Below, in pieces: positions 55,186 to 62,891 of a DNA stretch of 63,738 nucleotides. The position numbers and the translations under genes are program-made. Within the stretch, counting starts at the first letter, position 1, and every line of letters starts with the position of its first letter. Origin of the DNA: Alphaproteobacteria bacterium (GTDB taxonomy: Bacteria > Pseudomonadota > Alphaproteobacteria > CALKHQ01); NCBI GenBank assembly GCA_041396705.1, contig JAWKYB010000023.1, forward strand, positions 1 to 63,738, in the 5' to 3' direction. Under the pieces are notes generated by a model that did no database searches, had not been told where the DNA came from, and saw nothing but the letters and a program-made list of their open reading frames with translations.

Positions 55186-55557
55186 TCAGTCTTCCAGGGC
55201 GAACGGCAGGTCGTACTCGCGAACCACCGCGGCCGCCTTGCTGCGCACCTTGACCTCGACGCGGGCCTTCAGCGGCGGGCCGACGACCAGCGAGGCCTTG
55301 ACGAACTGGTCCGCGTGCACCGCCCAGGATTCGCTCTCGAGCGGCAGCACGTCGATGCCGGCCTTGCGCGCCTGGTAGGCCCAGCGCTCGACCGCCAGCG
55401 GCTCGTAGTTGACGAAGCGGCCCATGTAGAACAGCTGCAGGCCGGGCACGCCCCGGTTGCCCATCTCGGGATGGTGCATCACCTCGACCGTCAGCGTCGA
55501 GTTGTCCTCCAGGTCGCGCAACTCGATCCTGTCGATCAGCGTCTTCTCGGCTGCCAT
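55186..55557 (-). CDS. Hypothetical protein (123 residues)
   Basis: A soluble beta-rich protein. The ATG at 55557 has CGGAG nine bases upstream; an in-frame ATG three codons earlier (55566) lacks a well-placed ribosome-binding site. Readable features: RIELRDLEDNSTLTVEVMHH, ERWAYQARKAGIDVLPLESE and LVVGPPLKARVEVKVRSKAA. No signal or membrane segment. No family recognised. It converges on the MFS gene and is the last gene of a five-gene minus-strand cluster (66 bp from the next). Confidence 0.72.
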   Translation of the reverse strand: MAAEKTLIDRIELRDLEDNSTLTVEVMHHPEMGNRGVPGLQLFYMGRFVNYEPLAVERWAYQARKAGIDVLPLESESWAVHADQFVKASLVVGPPLKARVEVKVRSKAAAVVREYDLPFALED

Positions 55558-55622
55558 TGTGTCCATCTCCGGTTGACCCGGCCGTTCGGACGGCCGGGCG
55601 AGTGCAGGCGGTGCGGTCGGGG

Positions 55623-56240
55623 TCAGCCGGCGGGGTCGAGGCCCAGCTCGGCGCACATCTCGGCATAGGCGGCCGCGCGGTCGGCCGGGTCGTCCGGGCC
55701 GAAGCGCAGGAACATCGGCCGGCGGTCCCAGTCGAACTCCTCCGCCGTCCGGCCGCGGATGAAATACAGCAGGGCCGCGAAGTGCACGCCCCTGCCATCC
55801 CGCGCGGTGCGGGCGCCCCGCTGCAGCGCGGCGATCACCCCGGCGGTCGGGCATTCGGCCGCCAGCCGCAGCGGCAGGCTCAGGCTCATGTCTTCGTCCG
55901 GCTGGTTCAGCGCGGCGACGATCTGGGTCTCGATGTCGGGCATCAGCCCGGCCGCGTGCAGCGCGGCGGCGGCGTGCAGCGCCATCGCCGGGTCGCCGCC
56001 GGCGGCCACCGCGCGCACCGCGGCGACGGCGCCCGGCGTGCCCAGCCTGACCAGCGCCTCGACGTCGCGCCAGTCGCGGCCGGCGCGGCCGACCAGCCGC
56101 GCCTCGATACGGACGCGCTCGTCGGGCGTCAGCGCGTCGAGCGCGTCGAGGTCGTAGGGCGTGCCGTCGTGCCATTCGTCGTAGCCGATCGCCATGCTGT
56201 CGAGAAAGCGGGAATAGGCGGCGCTGCCTGCGGTGTTCAT
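55623..56240 (-). CDS. Hypothetical helical-repeat protein (HEAT-like)
   Basis: A 205-residue protein. After an N-terminal part with YDEWHDGTPYDLDALDALTP, three helical repeats follow: RDWRDVEALVRLGTPGAVAA, GGDPAMALHAAAALHAAGLM and LAAECPTAGVIAALQRGART, suggesting an Armadillo/HEAT-type solenoid. The ATG at 56240 is preferred over that at 56312, which would overlap the upstream gene. It sits in the cluster with a membrane protein and SRPBCC. No enzyme motif is seen; a scaffold or regulatory role is possible. Confidence 0.75.
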   Translation of the reverse strand: MNTAGSAAYSRFLDSMAIGYDEWHDGTPYDLDALDALTPDERVRIEARLVGRAGRDWRDVEALVRLGTPGAVAAVRAVAAGGDPAMALHAAAALHAAGLMPDIETQIVAALNQPDEDMSLSLPLRLAAECPTAGVIAALQRGARTARDGRGVHFAALLYFIRGRTAEEFDWDRRPMFLRFGPDDPADRAAAYAEMCAELGLDPAG

Positions 56241-56308
56241 GGCGGTTGCCTGTCCAGGGACGTGGTCCGGGATCGCGGCCCGTGCGGCCGCCGCCCTCTG
56301 TCGCGCCA

Positions 56309-57316
56309 TCACGGGTTTCGGTTCAACCAGTCGTCGAGCCGGGCGCGGCCGAGCGGCGCCAGCGTCCGGTCGGTCACGCCGGCGACGATGTCACGCAGCG
56401 CGCGGAGCGGCGGACGGAAATCCGCCGCGGCCGCGAACCGCTCGGCCAGGTCGACCGCCTGGCCGAGCTCGGCCTCGTACTGCCGCGGGAACGGCGTCTC
56501 GAAGGCGGCGACCCGGGCGCGCACCGCCTCGGCCCGGCGCAGCAGCGCGTCGCGCACCGGTGCCGCCAGGCCGGCGGGCGCGGAGTCCAGGCTGCGCTGG
56601 ACGAAGTCGAGCGCGCGGGCCCATTCGGCGCCGGCCAGCGTCGCGGCCAGCTCGTCGGCCAGCGCCGCGCGCTGGCCGATCTCCGCCCGCGCCCAGGCGC
56701 GCACGTGTATCGGCTCTTCCTCGTCGGCGAAGGGCAGCCACGCCTCCAGCGGTGCGTCGACCGCCAGCTCGCCGAGCGCGGCGAGCCGGATCGATTCGTG
56801 ATCCGGCGCCGGGGCCGACGGCCGGTCGGCAGCCGCGACCCGGGTGCGGCGACGGCCGTTGCGCACCGCCGCCCAAGCCGCCAGGCCGGTGGCCGCCCCC
56901 AGCGCCAGCGCGGCCAGCAGCAGCGCGATCATCGCGCCGGCGCCGATCGCCGCGGCGATGCCGGGGTTCATCGCCCATGCGACATAGGCGATCTCGGCCA
57001 GCGGCACGACGAAGGGCAGCACGACCATCGCGGCCCTCGGCGCGGCCGGCAGGTCGCGCGCGCCGGCGAGCGCGGCCAGCACCACGACCGAGCCCGCGCC
57101 GAAGCCGGCATGCACCAGCACCACGGCCGCGTACTGCAACCCGCTCGTGCCGCCGATCCAGGCGAAGGCACCGGCGCCGGTCGCCGCCAGCAGGCCGAAG
57201 CCCAGCGGCAGCCAGCGCAGCGGCGTCAGCATGAAATAGACGATGGCGGCGCCGGCCTTGTCCGGGCCGGACAGCTGCCGGTTCGAGCCGATGACGGCAG
57301 CCAGCAGCCAGGTCAC
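56309..57316 (-). CDS. Hypothetical polytopic membrane protein with a long C-terminal helical domain; start uncertain
   Basis: At least 335 residues. With GTG at 57316 the N-terminus is VTWLLAAVIGSNRQLSGPDK, then three to four more helices (VYFMLTPLRWLPLGFGLLAA, GLQYAAVVLVHAGFGAGSVV, MIALLLAALALGAATGLAAW), and finally a charged helical domain of 160 residues. An open hydrophobic stretch (ILTVAVDIALAAAFAV) lies in frame upstream to 57387 but has no ATG, GTG or TTG, so the real start may be a rarer codon, or a base was lost there. It lies 69 bp behind the SRPBCC stop. No family recognised. Confidence 0.68.
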   Translation of the reverse strand: MTWLLAAVIGSNRQLSGPDKAGAAIVYFMLTPLRWLPLGFGLLAATGAGAFAWIGGTSGLQYAAVVLVHAGFGAGSVVVLAALAGARDLPAAPRAAMVVLPFVVPLAEIAYVAWAMNPGIAAAIGAGAMIALLLAALALGAATGLAAWAAVRNGRRRTRVAAADRPSAPAPDHESIRLAALGELAVDAPLEAWLPFADEEEPIHVRAWARAEIGQRAALADELAATLAGAEWARALDFVQRSLDSAPAGLAAPVRDALLRRAEAVRARVAAFETPFPRQYEAELGQAVDLAERFAAAADFRPPLRALRDIVAGVTDRTLAPLGRARLDDWLNRNP

Positions 57317-57385
57317 GGCGAATGCCGCGGCCAGCGCGATGTCGACGGCGACGGTCAGGATGGAGCCGGACGCTTGCCGCGGCCG

Positions 57386-57829
57386 TCAGCCCGCCGCGAC
57401 CACCGCCTTGGCCAGCGCCAGGATGCCGTCCGCGAAGGTGTTGCGGCCGACCTGCTGCTTCAGCGCCGGCACGTCGTCGGGAGCGGCGTCGAATTCGGCC
57501 GACCACTCGACGAAGGTACGGTCGCCCTCGGTTACCGGCGTGCAGCGGAAGGTGGCGACGTAATTCGCCAGCGGCAGCGGCGATTCCAGGATGTTGTAGG
57601 TGAAGCAGTGGTCGAGGTCGCTGAACGACAGCAGCATCTCGCGCAGGTGCGCGCCGTTGGCCAGGTGGAAGTTGCGCACGCAGCCGACCCGGTCGGCGGG
57701 CTGGCCGTCCTCGACGTGGCTGTCGGCGATCAGGGGATGCCAGGCGTGGTGGCCGTTGAAATCGCGGGCGACCGCCCAGACCTTCTCGATCGGCTGGTCG
57801 ATCACGTCGCTGACGTAGACTTTCGCCAT
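57386..57829 (-). CDS. SRPBCC-family protein (polyketide cyclase/MxaD-like)
   Basis: A 147-residue domain: KVYVSDVIDQPIEKVWAVAR at the start and TPVTEGDRTFVEWSAEFDAA in the middle, with the typical long C-terminal helix. The features GVHW-like FNGHHAWHPLIADSHVEDGQ and VGCVRNFHLANGAHLREMLL match the MxaD/YbaW-like SRPBCC group. The ATG at 57829 follows GGGGGAAGCTCCG. It is the second gene of the minus-strand cluster, 83 bp after the methyltransferase. Ligand unknown. Confidence 0.9.
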   Translation of the reverse strand: MAKVYVSDVIDQPIEKVWAVARDFNGHHAWHPLIADSHVEDGQPADRVGCVRNFHLANGAHLREMLLSFSDLDHCFTYNILESPLPLANYVATFRCTPVTEGDRTFVEWSAEFDAAPDDVPALKQQVGRNTFADGILALAKAVVAAG

Positions 57830-57912
57830 CGGAGCTTCCCCCCTTTGTGCGGCTTGTCGGTGCGGTGGGCGCGGCGTGCCGCGCGCCGGTTCATATCCGG
57901 CGGCGCAGCGGC

Positions 57913-58899
57913 TCAGTGCAAGGGCGGATTCGGCGCGGACGGCATTTCGGCGTCGTCGCCGGCGGCTGGCGGCGTCGGGACGAGCCCGTCGGCCGGTGCG
58001 GCGGGACGGCGCGACACCGCCAGCAGCCCGGCGACGGGACGGCCGCCCTCGAGCCGGCAGGTCGTCGGCCGGATCGCCTCGACCGCCAGCCCTGCGGCCT
58101 CCAGCACCCGGCGCAGATAGCCCTCGCCATAGGCGAAGCGATGGCCGGCGGTCAGGCAGAAGCCGTCGCCCGCCATCGATTCGACCGAGAAGGCGAAACG
58201 CCCGCCCGGCACCAGCGCCGCCGCCACCGCGCGGGCCGCGGCAGCGAGATCGCCGAGGTAGATCAGCACGTCGGCGGCGAGGATCAGGTCGTAGCGGGCC
58301 GCCGTCGCGCCGAGGAAGGCGAGCAGGTCGCCGGCGACGAGCGTGTCGTAGAGCGACTTGCGGCGGGCGACCGCGAGCATGCCCTCCGACAGGTCGACGC
58401 CCTCCAGCCAGGCGGCGGCAAGCCGGAAGCGCTCGCCGGCGAGCCCGGTGCCGCAGCCGAGGTCGAGCACGCGCGCATAGGCGGCACCGGCGCCCGCGAC
58501 GGCGGCGACCAGGTCGTGCAGCTCGCCCGGCACCGCATATTCGAGCCGCTCGACCAGCGTCCGGTCGAACGCCTCGGCGCAGTCGTCGAACACCCCGGCG
58601 ACATAGGCCGGCGGCAGCACCGGCGGCGCCGCCACCGCGCCGAGCAGCGCCAGCCGCACGACGGCGCCGGCTCGGTCGGCCGGATCCAGCGCCAGGCAGC
58701 GGCCGTAGGCGGCCACCGCCTCGTCGCGGCGGCCGGCACGGTCGCACCATTCGCCGAGCAGGAACCAGGCGCCGACCCAGTCCGGGGCCAGCTCCAGCGC
58801 CTGGCGGGCGAGGTCGACGGCCGCGTCGACGTCGCCGCGCGCGGCCAGGTCGCGCGCGAAATCCAGCCGCCGGTCGGCAAGCAGGTTGCCGGATGTCAT
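57913..58899 (-). CDS. SAM-dependent methyltransferase with N-terminal TPR
   Basis: A 328-residue protein. The N-terminal part (5-75) has two TPR-like repeats (DVDAAVDLARQALELAPDWV and RRDEAVAAYGRCLALDPADR). The class I methyltransferase fold has motif I VLDLGCGTGLAGE (about 143-155), motif II LEGVDLSEGMLAVAR and motif IV YDLILAADVLIYLGDL. TPR plus methyltransferase is a known architecture in bacterial glycan or protein modification. It is the first gene of the minus-strand cluster. The acceptor is unknown. Confidence 0.88.
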   Translation of the reverse strand: MTSGNLLADRRLDFARDLAARGDVDAAVDLARQALELAPDWVGAWFLLGEWCDRAGRRDEAVAAYGRCLALDPADRAGAVVRLALLGAVAAPPVLPPAYVAGVFDDCAEAFDRTLVERLEYAVPGELHDLVAAVAGAGAAYARVLDLGCGTGLAGERFRLAAAWLEGVDLSEGMLAVARRKSLYDTLVAGDLLAFLGATAARYDLILAADVLIYLGDLAAAARAVAAALVPGGRFAFSVESMAGDGFCLTAGHRFAYGEGYLRRVLEAAGLAVEAIRPTTCRLEGGRPVAGLLAVSRRPAAPADGLVPTPPAAGDDAEMPSAPNPPLH

Positions 58900-59085
58900 G
58901 ATGTCTCACGCAAGAGCACAGCGCATCCGGCCGCTGCCGCCGTCCGGGCACGCACCGGCCCGGCGCGCAGCACTTAGGGCCGCGCGGGCGCGGACGCAAG
59001 GGGCATCGCAGCGCCGCACGTCGCGGATGACCGCCGGCCCGGCGTGGGGCACTGTGGTGCGGTCCCCGGAGTCGAGGCTTTGGCG

Positions 59086-60513
59086 ATGGCCCTCATGCGA
59101 TCGATACGCAGTTCGCTGCGGCTTGCGCCGCTGGCGTTGCTGATCCCGCTCGCCGCCGCGCGGGCGGACGACGTGCTGCCGCCCGTACCGGCGCAGTTCC
59201 TGGTGCAGGACGGCGCGACCGCGTCTGCCAGCATCGCCGTCGGCGCCGACGGCACCGCGCACATGGCGGCGGTGAGTTATGACGACAACGTTGTCTATGC
59301 CACCTGCGCCGCCGGCTGCGGCGAAGACGGCGCCTGGATGCGCACGGCGTTGCCGGTGCCGGGCGCGATCCGGGTCGAGATCGCGGTCGCCGCGCGGGGC
59401 GCGCCGCGCCTGCTGGTCGTCGCCGAGGCAGCCGACGGGCTCGGCGGGCGCGACTTCCTTTACGGCGCCTGCGACCCCGGCGGCTTCCTGGCGGCGCGCC
59501 GCGACTGCAGCCGGCCCGGCGACTGGACCCTGACCCGGGTGGCCGGCAGCCACGAAAGCGGCATGGGCGACTTCTTCGAGCGCCTGCTGCCCACCCACAG
59601 CTTCGCGCTCGACCCGGCCGGCAACCCGCGCTTCGTCTATCCCGACTCCGACTATTTCAGCGAGCCCGACCACTACGGCGTGTTCTACATGAGCTGCGAG
59701 GGCGGCTGCACCGACCCGGCCGGTTGGAGCGAGACCGACCTCGCCAACCACCTGGAATACCGCACCGAGCAGTTCACCCGGCCGGCGCTGGCGGTCGGCC
59801 CGGACGGCGCCGCGCACATGCTGGCCTGGGTCTACGGCTTCGAGCCGGACGGCACCGCGATCCCCAACGACCTCTACTACTACGGCTGCCAGGCCGGCTG
59901 CGCCGACCGGGCCAACTGGCGGCGGGTCGACCTGGTCAACCCGGGCAGCGGCAGCTATCCCAGCCCGACCTGGGACATCGCGGTCGACCCGCAGGGACGG
60001 CCGCGGGCGGCGGTGTTCGTCGCCGGTGCGCCGGAGCAGGCCGACCTGGCGGATTCGCTGCTCTACTTCTGGTGCGACGCCGACTGCACGACCGACCGCG
60101 GCTGGGCCGGCACCGTGGTGCTGACGGACGGCTTCGGCGAGGGCCCGGCGCTGGCGCTGGACCGCGCCGGCCGGCCGCGGATCGCGCTGCTGTCGCCGGA
60201 CGCCCTGCCGGTGGTCGCCGCCTGCGACGCCGGCTGCGTGGGCGACAGCCCGGCCTGGACCAGCCGCTTCCTGGAGGCCGAGGCCGACATCGCCGCCGAC
60301 CGTCCGACCGCGCTGCCGTTCACCTGCGACGGCGAGCTGTGGCACGGGCTGATGCCGGACCTGGCGGTGGCACCCGACGGCCGCGCGCTGGTCGGCTACG
60401 ACGTCTCGGTGCAGGCACGTTGCCTGTACCAGGCGTTCCAGGAGCCTGAGATCACCTACGACTTCCACGAAATCTGGCGCGGCGCCCGAGTGGCGGAACT
60501 GGCGGACGAGTGA
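59086..60513 (+). CDS. Secreted six-repeat Cys/Trp propeller-like protein, unknown function
   Basis: A 475-residue protein with a signal peptide (LRLAPLALLIPLAAARA, cleavage near 27). Six repeats of about 55-65 residues follow. Most have an A-(V/L)-x-P-x-G-x-(A/P) strand pair (AVGADGTAHM, ALDPAGNPRF, AVGPDGAAHM, AVDPQGRPRA, ALDRAGRPRI, AVAPDGRALV) and a C-x3-C turn followed by Trp: C74/C78-W84, C204/C208-W214, C268/C272-W278, C330/C334-W340, C380/C384-W391. The second repeat has a longer C129/C141-W147 spacing. This is a six-bladed propeller with a disulfide in each blade, by appearance. No enzyme motif. ATG at 59086 or 59095. Confidence 0.78.
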   Translation: MALMRSIRSSLRLAPLALLIPLAAARADDVLPPVPAQFLVQDGATASASIAVGADGTAHMAAVSYDDNVVYATCAAGCGEDGAWMRTALPVPGAIRVEIAVAARGAPRLLVVAEAADGLGGRDFLYGACDPGGFLAARRDCSRPGDWTLTRVAGSHESGMGDFFERLLPTHSFALDPAGNPRFVYPDSDYFSEPDHYGVFYMSCEGGCTDPAGWSETDLANHLEYRTEQFTRPALAVGPDGAAHMLAWVYGFEPDGTAIPNDLYYYGCQAGCADRANWRRVDLVNPGSGSYPSPTWDIAVDPQGRPRAAVFVAGAPEQADLADSLLYFWCDADCTTDRGWAGTVVLTDGFGEGPALALDRAGRPRIALLSPDALPVVAACDAGCVGDSPAWTSRFLEAEADIAADRPTALPFTCDGELWHGLMPDLAVAPDGRALVGYDVSVQARCLYQAFQEPEITYDFHEIWRGARVAELADE

Positions 60514-60594
60514 AGCCGCCGCCCGGCCCGCAGCGGATCGCCAGCCTGATTTGACGCCTTGCTCCGGGGTCGGTTTTCGGTCTTAATCGAGTTC

Positions 60595-60608
60595 GGAAAA
60601 GCTTTTCC
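60595..60608. promoter_or_regulatory. 14-bp palindrome GGAAAAGCTTTTCC, site 1
   Basis: A perfect palindrome, 110 bp upstream of the sugar-binding-protein start. The identical sequence occurs at 60652-60665 with centres 57 bp apart. The symmetry and central GC step fit operators of LacI-family regulators of sugar operons; the regulator is not in the window. Confidence 0.65.
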
Positions 60609-60651
60609 TTCGATCGGAGGCCGCTGCGGCGGCTTTCTTACGGGCCGTGCG

Positions 60652-60665
60652 GGAAAAGCTTTTCC
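60652..60665. promoter_or_regulatory. 14-bp palindrome GGAAAAGCTTTTCC, site 2
   Basis: The second identical copy, ending 53 bp before the binding-protein ATG. Two operators upstream of one operon would allow looping or cooperative repression. Confidence 0.65.
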
Positions 60666-60718
60666 GACCTGCGCCGGGCGCCGGCAAGCGCGCTTCGGCG
60701 AGCCAATGGGAGGAAACA

Positions 60719-61972
60719 ATGAAACTGAAGCAGATGCGTGGTGCGGCCGTCCTGCTTGCCGCCACCGGCATCCTCGCCGCCACCGGCCAGTCGGTCGTGG
60801 CAGTCGAACTTTCGATGTGGGTCCGCGAAAGCGCGGCGGACCCGGGCCAGCTGATGGTCGACCTGTGGAACGCCAACCACGACGACAAGATCGTGCTGAC
60901 GGCGATTCCCGACAACCAGATGGTGACCAAGCTGGCCACCGGCGTGCGCGCCGGCGATGCGCCGGACCTGGTCTCGTTCGACCTGATCTACATGCCCGAT
61001 TTCATGCGCGCCGGTTTCCTGGTCGACGTGACCGAGCAGCTGGAGGCAGATCCGAACTACGCCACCCATGTGGCGGCGTACAAGGACATCGCCCGCTACG
61101 AGGACCGCATCTACGGGGTCGGCTTCACGCCGGACGTCTCGGTGCTGGCCTGGAACAAGGACCTGTTCGCGCTGGCCGGTCTCGACCCCGAACAGGGGCC
61201 GCGGTCGATCTACGAGATCCAGGAGATGGCAACGAGGATCGGGGCGCTGGGCGACGACACCTACGGCTTCTACTTCGCCGGCTCCTGCCCGGGCTGCAAC
61301 ATCTTCGTCACCTCGCCGCTGATGGTGGCGGGCGGCGCCAAGATCCTGCCGCGCAGCGGCGACGACAGCGCGCTGGAGGGCGATGCGATCCCGGAGGTGA
61401 TGCGCGTCTTCAAGGAGATGTGGGACGCGGGCCTGATCCCGGAGAGCGCGGAGGTCGACACCGGCGCCAACTTCGTCTCCGCCTTCACCGCCGGCAACGT
61501 CGGCATCGCCGGTACCGGCGGCTTCCTGATCTCGCTGATGGAGCGCGAGTTCCCGGACTTCAACTATGGCCTGACGCTGCTGCCGGGCCTGGAGCCGGGC
61601 CAGGTCTCGGGCTTCGTCGGCGGCGACGTGGTGGCGATCCCGATCGGCGGCCCCAACGAGGCGATCGCGCGCGAATTCCTGACCTGGGTGCTGACCGACG
61701 AGGCCCAGCTCGAGGGGCTGGCCAAGAATTCGATCCTGACCACCCGCACCGATCTGGCCGACAACAGCTACTTCGCCAACCAGCCGAAGGTGCAGGTGAC
61801 GGCGCAGGCGCTGGCGGCGGGCTACGTGCCCTGGGTGTTCCACTTCGCCGACATGGTGAACTCCGACTCCAGCCCGTGGATCACCATGCTGCAGCAGGGC
61901 ATCTTCGACGGCGACATCGACGGCGCGATCGAGGAGGCCCGCGCGGCCATGCTGGAGATCGCCAGCGAATAG
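60719..61972 (+). CDS. Sugar ABC transporter substrate-binding protein (family 1, SBP_bac_1)
   Basis: A 417-residue periplasmic protein with a Sec signal (MKLKQMRGAAVLLAATGILA, cleavage near 33). Core motifs: ELSMWVRESAADPGQLMVDL, NQMVTKLATGVRAGDAPDLV, ARYEDRIYGVGFTPDVSVLA and KDLFALAGLDPEQGP. GGGAGGAAACA precedes the ATG at 60719. It is the first gene of a three-gene transporter operon with MalF/MalG-type permeases; two palindromic operators lie upstream. The sugar cannot be read. An ATPase of this system is not in the window. Confidence 0.92.
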   Translation: MKLKQMRGAAVLLAATGILAATGQSVVAVELSMWVRESAADPGQLMVDLWNANHDDKIVLTAIPDNQMVTKLATGVRAGDAPDLVSFDLIYMPDFMRAGFLVDVTEQLEADPNYATHVAAYKDIARYEDRIYGVGFTPDVSVLAWNKDLFALAGLDPEQGPRSIYEIQEMATRIGALGDDTYGFYFAGSCPGCNIFVTSPLMVAGGAKILPRSGDDSALEGDAIPEVMRVFKEMWDAGLIPESAEVDTGANFVSAFTAGNVGIAGTGGFLISLMEREFPDFNYGLTLLPGLEPGQVSGFVGGDVVAIPIGGPNEAIAREFLTWVLTDEAQLEGLAKNSILTTRTDLADNSYFANQPKVQVTAQALAAGYVPWVFHFADMVNSDSSPWITMLQQGIFDGDIDGAIEEARAAMLEIASE

Positions 61973-62015
61973 GCACGCAGCCCGGGCTTGCGGACCGCGC
62001 GGGCCGCTGCATCCG

Positions 62016-62891
62016 ATGATCCTCAACCGAAGGCGCTATGTCGGCCTGGCCTATGTCGCGCCCGCGCTGCTGTTCGTGGCGGTGTTCGTGGTCTATCCGG
62101 TCGGCCAGCTGATCTGGGCGTCGCTGACCAGCGAATCCCTGCTCGGCGAGGGCGAGATCGTCGGCTTCGACAACTACCAGAAGGCACTCGAGGACCGGTC
62201 GTTCTGGCGGGCATTCTGGTTCACGGTCAAGTACACCGCGATCATCACGCCGATCCTGATGGGCCTCGGCTTCGCGCTGGCGCTGCTGACCAGCGTGAAC
62301 CGGCCGCTGGTGCGCTTCGCCCGCGGCGTCGTGTTCCTGCCGGTGGTGATCGGGCTGGCCTCGTCCAGCCTGCTGTGGTTCTGGCTGTTCGACCAGCAGG
62401 TCGGGCTGTTCAACGCGCTGCTGGTCGACCTCGGGCTGCTCGACGAGCCGCTGGTCTGGTTCCGCCAGGCCGACCTCGGCCTGTTCGCGGTGATCATCTC
62501 CGTCGTCTGGAAGGTGGTCGGCTTCGGCATGATCCTGATGGTCGCCGGCATCCAGACCGTCGGCCAGGATCTGCTGGAGGCGTCGATGATCGACGGCGCC
62601 GGCTACTGGCAGCGGGTGCGGCGGATCATCGTGCCGCTGGCGCTGCGCTCGATCCTGCTGGCGACGCTGATCTCGGCGATCGGCTCGATGCTGGCCTTCG
62701 ACCAGTTCTACCTGATGACCGGCGGCGGGCCGCGCGGCCAGACCTTCACCTCGGTCTACTGGATCTACCAGACCTCGTTCGTGCGGTTCGACCTGGGCTA
62801 CGGCAGCGCGCTTTCGGTCATCCTGATGCTGATCATCATGGCCGGAACCGCCGTGCAGCTGTGGCTGGCGCGGCGGAGCGTGCGGACGTGA
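62016..62891 (+). CDS. Sugar ABC transporter permease (MalF/UgpA-like)
   Basis: A 291-residue permease with six helices: VGLAYVAPALLFVAVFVVYP at the start, LRSILLATLISAIGSMLAFD and DLGYGSALSVILMLIIMAGT. The EAA loop is present as LLEASMIDGAGYWQRVRRII. It works with the next gene's product as the channel. The ATG at 62016 begins 43 bp after the binding-protein stop; the next gene starts by a GTGA overlap with its stop. Confidence 0.93.
   Translation: MILNRRRYVGLAYVAPALLFVAVFVVYPVGQLIWASLTSESLLGEGEIVGFDNYQKALEDRSFWRAFWFTVKYTAIITPILMGLGFALALLTSVNRPLVRFARGVVFLPVVIGLASSSLLWFWLFDQQVGLFNALLVDLGLLDEPLVWFRQADLGLFAVIISVVWKVVGFGMILMVAGIQTVGQDLLEASMIDGAGYWQRVRRIIVPLALRSILLATLISAIGSMLAFDQFYLMTGGGPRGQTFTSVYWIYQTSFVRFDLGYGSALSVILMLIIMAGTAVQLWLARRSVRT

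Noticed and set aside
60551..60588. TTGACG/TTAATC pair as a sigma-70 promoter before the sugar operon
   Set aside because: The spacer is 26 bp (60557-60582), too long for a standard promoter, and no better -10 element was found.
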